Below the pieces are notes generated by a model, which worked only from the letters and a program-made list of their open reading frames with translations, was not told the DNA's origin and did no database searches. 64,000 nt of DNA from an uncultured Myxococcales bacterium (lineage in GTDB: Bacteria > Myxococcota_A > UBA9042 > DTJE01), in the NCBI GenBank assembly GCA_937975765.1, contig CALJUR010000091.1:8588-72587 (forward strand). Direction: 5' to 3'. Every line of letters begins with the position of its first letter. Position 1 is the stretch's first letter. The translations under genes were made by a program, and so were the position numbers. Positions 63,401 through 64,000 of this stretch are shown one piece after another.

Positions 63401-63874
63401 CGCAACGACAAGATCGCGAAGTCCTCCGGCAACCGGTTCGCCTACCTGACGCTGGAGGACGCCTCCGGGCAGTGCGAGTGCTTCGTCGGGGGGCGTACCT
63501 ACCCGCAACTGGAGGCCCTGACCGACCTCGAGGAACCGGTACTGGTCCAGGGGAACGTGCAGATCGACGCCGAGAAGCAGCAGACGAAGTTCATGGTCCA
63601 GTCCATCGATCGCCTGGAGGCGGCGCGGCGATCGGCGGCCCGGGCGGTGATGGTCCGGCTGGACCTGTCGATGGTGCGCGAGTCCGCGATCGCCAGCCTG
63701 GCCGAGATCGCGCGGCGCTACCCGGGCCCCTGCCCCCTGGAGTTCCGCGTGGCCCTGCCCGGCGCCGGCGAGATGGCCCTGCGGGCGGGCATGCAGTGGC
63801 AGTTGAACCCGTGCGACGAGGTGGTCCACGACATCGAGAAGCTGCTGGGACCGGGGACCGCCACCCTGCTGTAG
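60401..63874 (+). CDS. dnaE: DNA polymerase III alpha subunit
   Basis: 1157-residue replicative polymerase. The PHP domain opens with FVHLHVHSQYSLLDS. The C-family palm has GPGRGSGAGSLVAF, the catalytic aspartates D404 and D406 in PPDFDIDFC, and the third, D557, in LIKFDFLGL. Fingers and thumb include QPGKHAAGVVIADRP, YGTLLYQEQVM and EYGFNKSHSAAYAYVTYRMAYLKAHHP. Near the C terminus are the tandem HhH motif (AVKGIGDSAVDAIL) and the OB fold (VRVAGIVLARNDKIAKSSGNRFAYLTLEDASGQCECF). Length and domain order are those of DnaE1. The ATG at 60401 follows a G-rich GGGGGGAA. No other replication gene is adjacent; it faces away from the TPR gene. Confidence 0.97.
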   Translation: MSFVHLHVHSQYSLLDSTIRIDALVRQVAAQGMTAVALTDHMNVFGSLQFLKACHNDKAGIHLKPIFGSEIVVADPETARRHHVVLLCRNPDGFANLRTLLSRAYTDPARGDAPAAVPRDSLAAHAKGLIALSGCLGGEVPQALLRGDLEGAREAASWHAEVFGPGGYYLEVSNNGLAEQERVNRAMADLSRETGIPLVATANAHYLRREDAAAHAVLVAIEMKRTLTPESLSTLPLDSFHLASPEEMQAAFADLPEAIANTQCIADSIDEAALTTTKTHHFPIFVPPGGATVADHLRELTTEGLARRIEDARRLGLTPDAKAYRERADRELDVIIRLGFDAYYLVVRDFIIWAKDHDVPVGPGRGSGAGSLVAFAVGITDIDPMRYDLLFERFLNAERISPPDFDIDFCMETRDQVIQYVTEHYGRERVCQIITFNAMKAKAVVRDGARVLGLSFQEGDAIAKLIPDVLDMTLEKAWSMEPRLQELINGSPTLKVLWDVALKLEGLARQPGKHAAGVVIADRPIEEYSPLYVTDDGSVVTQYNMKDLDYVGLIKFDFLGLTALTVTSNAVKTIRARGNPDFRIEDVPLDDKATFDLICSGGTAGVFQLETRGITELVRRLRPDRIEDIIAIIALFRPGPLGSGMDKEFIAIKHGEKKESYPIEELRPILGDTYGTLLYQEQVMLITSRLAGFSLGQADILRRAMGKKDMKALQEQREPFLKGCAERGIDAGKAAELFKQMEHFAEYGFNKSHSAAYAYVTYRMAYLKAHHPTEFLCAVLTAEKGDQAKVMRFIHEARLMGVPVLPPDVGHSSSDFTVEDVDDGAGGKKGAIRFGLTAVKGIGDSAVDAILDARAEGPFRSMTDFLSRVDTRKVNKRVIEALARCGAMDGFGHTRASIVEGLDALLSAAQRRREDRDSGQGSLFDALPVSKAAEAGPPHVPEWPDRQKLAYEREAIGYYVSGHPLDRYAGRLERLEVTPIGDLATYDENETVRVAGIVLARNDKIAKSSGNRFAYLTLEDASGQCECFVGGRTYPQLEALTDLEEPVLVQGNVQIDAEKQQTKFMVQSIDRLEAARRSAARAVMVRLDLSMVRESAIASLAEIARRYPGPCPLEFRVALPGAGEMALRAGMQWQLNPCDEVVHDIEKLLGPGTATLL

Positions 63875-64000
63875 CCTGTGAGCCTGTTGCCGATGGCGTG
63901 ACTTCGATTCGGGCCGGGTTCCGGGGGTGCCCCGGAGGGAGCCGTCGGAGGCGCGGCCACCTTGCGGGGGCAATCCAGTACCCGGCCGCGCCGGAGACAG
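63875..64000. other. Non-coding tail after dnaE
   Basis: 126 bp to the window edge with no credible gene start. A TTCGATTC-like stretch (63903-63910) recalls a tRNA T-arm, but no acceptor stem could be built. Nothing else recognised. Confidence 0.5.

Noticed and set aside
63875..64000. Possible tRNA after dnaE, suggested by a TTCGATTC motif
   Set aside because: No cloverleaf could be drawn; acceptor and anticodon stems do not pair.

Overview
This is a very GC-rich window (roughly 70% by eye), densely packed with genes. It contains a TolC/adaptor/RND tripartite pump and several lipoproteins, so the cell is Gram-negative. Other traits are a eukaryotic-like Ser/Thr kinase, very long tetratricopeptide proteins, a bacterial acyl-CoA-binding protein, and a cysteine-rich spacer (CxPxCxGxxCGxDGC-type) that follows lipoprotein signals. 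Together these suggest an uncultured member of the Myxococcota/Bradymonadota or a related former deltaproteobacterial lineage. This is inferred from gene content; no rRNA or tRNA was found.

Layout. 1-1529: 3' end of a glutaminyl-tRNA synthetase fused to a Trbp111-type tRNA-binding domain, then an RluA-type pseudouridine synthase. 1554-2739 (minus): Rrf2-type regulator overlapping an Fe-S protein. 2869-5526: glutamate racemase and an AspT/YidE-type permease. 5571-11529 (minus): tail-anchored helical protein, M16 peptidase, HAD phosphatase. 11650-13464: membrane Ser/Thr kinase with a zinc ribbon. 13477-16297 (minus): serC, acyl-CoA-binding protein, secreted beta-helix protein. 16516-17721: possible remote RelA/SpoT-fold protein. 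17743-22395 (minus): unusual 1550-residue protein ending in an alpha/beta-hydrolase-like domain. 22545-26238: metallopeptidase lipoprotein, zinc-ribbon/TPR membrane protein, DMT permease. 26198-27579 (minus): DUF2156 and GNAT proteins. 27752-36060: heavy-metal RND efflux operon extended by two lipoprotein genes. 36136-37667: DUF2891 and DUF1284 genes. 37715-38459: truncated HigA antitoxin abutting an IS91-type transposase fragment, followed by about 650 bp without a credible gene. 39113-44521: EF-G-like GTPase, a conserved unknown, selB. 44598-46923: an unknown protein convergent with a DUF2169 (type VI secretion-associated) gene. 46950-49459 (minus): nadB and proline dehydrogenase. 49614-60191 (minus): a 3525-residue TPR protein. 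60401-63874: dnaE.

The pump genes are chained by four-base ATGA stop/start overlaps, so outer-membrane factor, adaptor, RND pump, SUMF1-like lipoprotein and nuclease/phosphatase-like lipoprotein are almost certainly co-translated. The same kind of junction joins metallopeptidase to zinc-ribbon protein, GNAT to DUF2156, DUF2891 to DUF1284, and proline dehydrogenase to nadB. Several upstream regions carry a recognisable sigma70-like promoter of the form TTGAC(T/C/G)-N16/17-(hexamer with A at 2 and often T at 6). A 27-base GC-rich inverted repeat recurs at the stop codons of two minus-strand genes 44 kb apart.

The most unusual items are the extended metal-efflux operon with its two coupled lipoproteins, the 1550-residue fusion protein, the 10.6-kb TPR gene, an EF-G paralogue lacking the catalytic switch-II histidine next to selB, and the antitoxin/IS91 junction.
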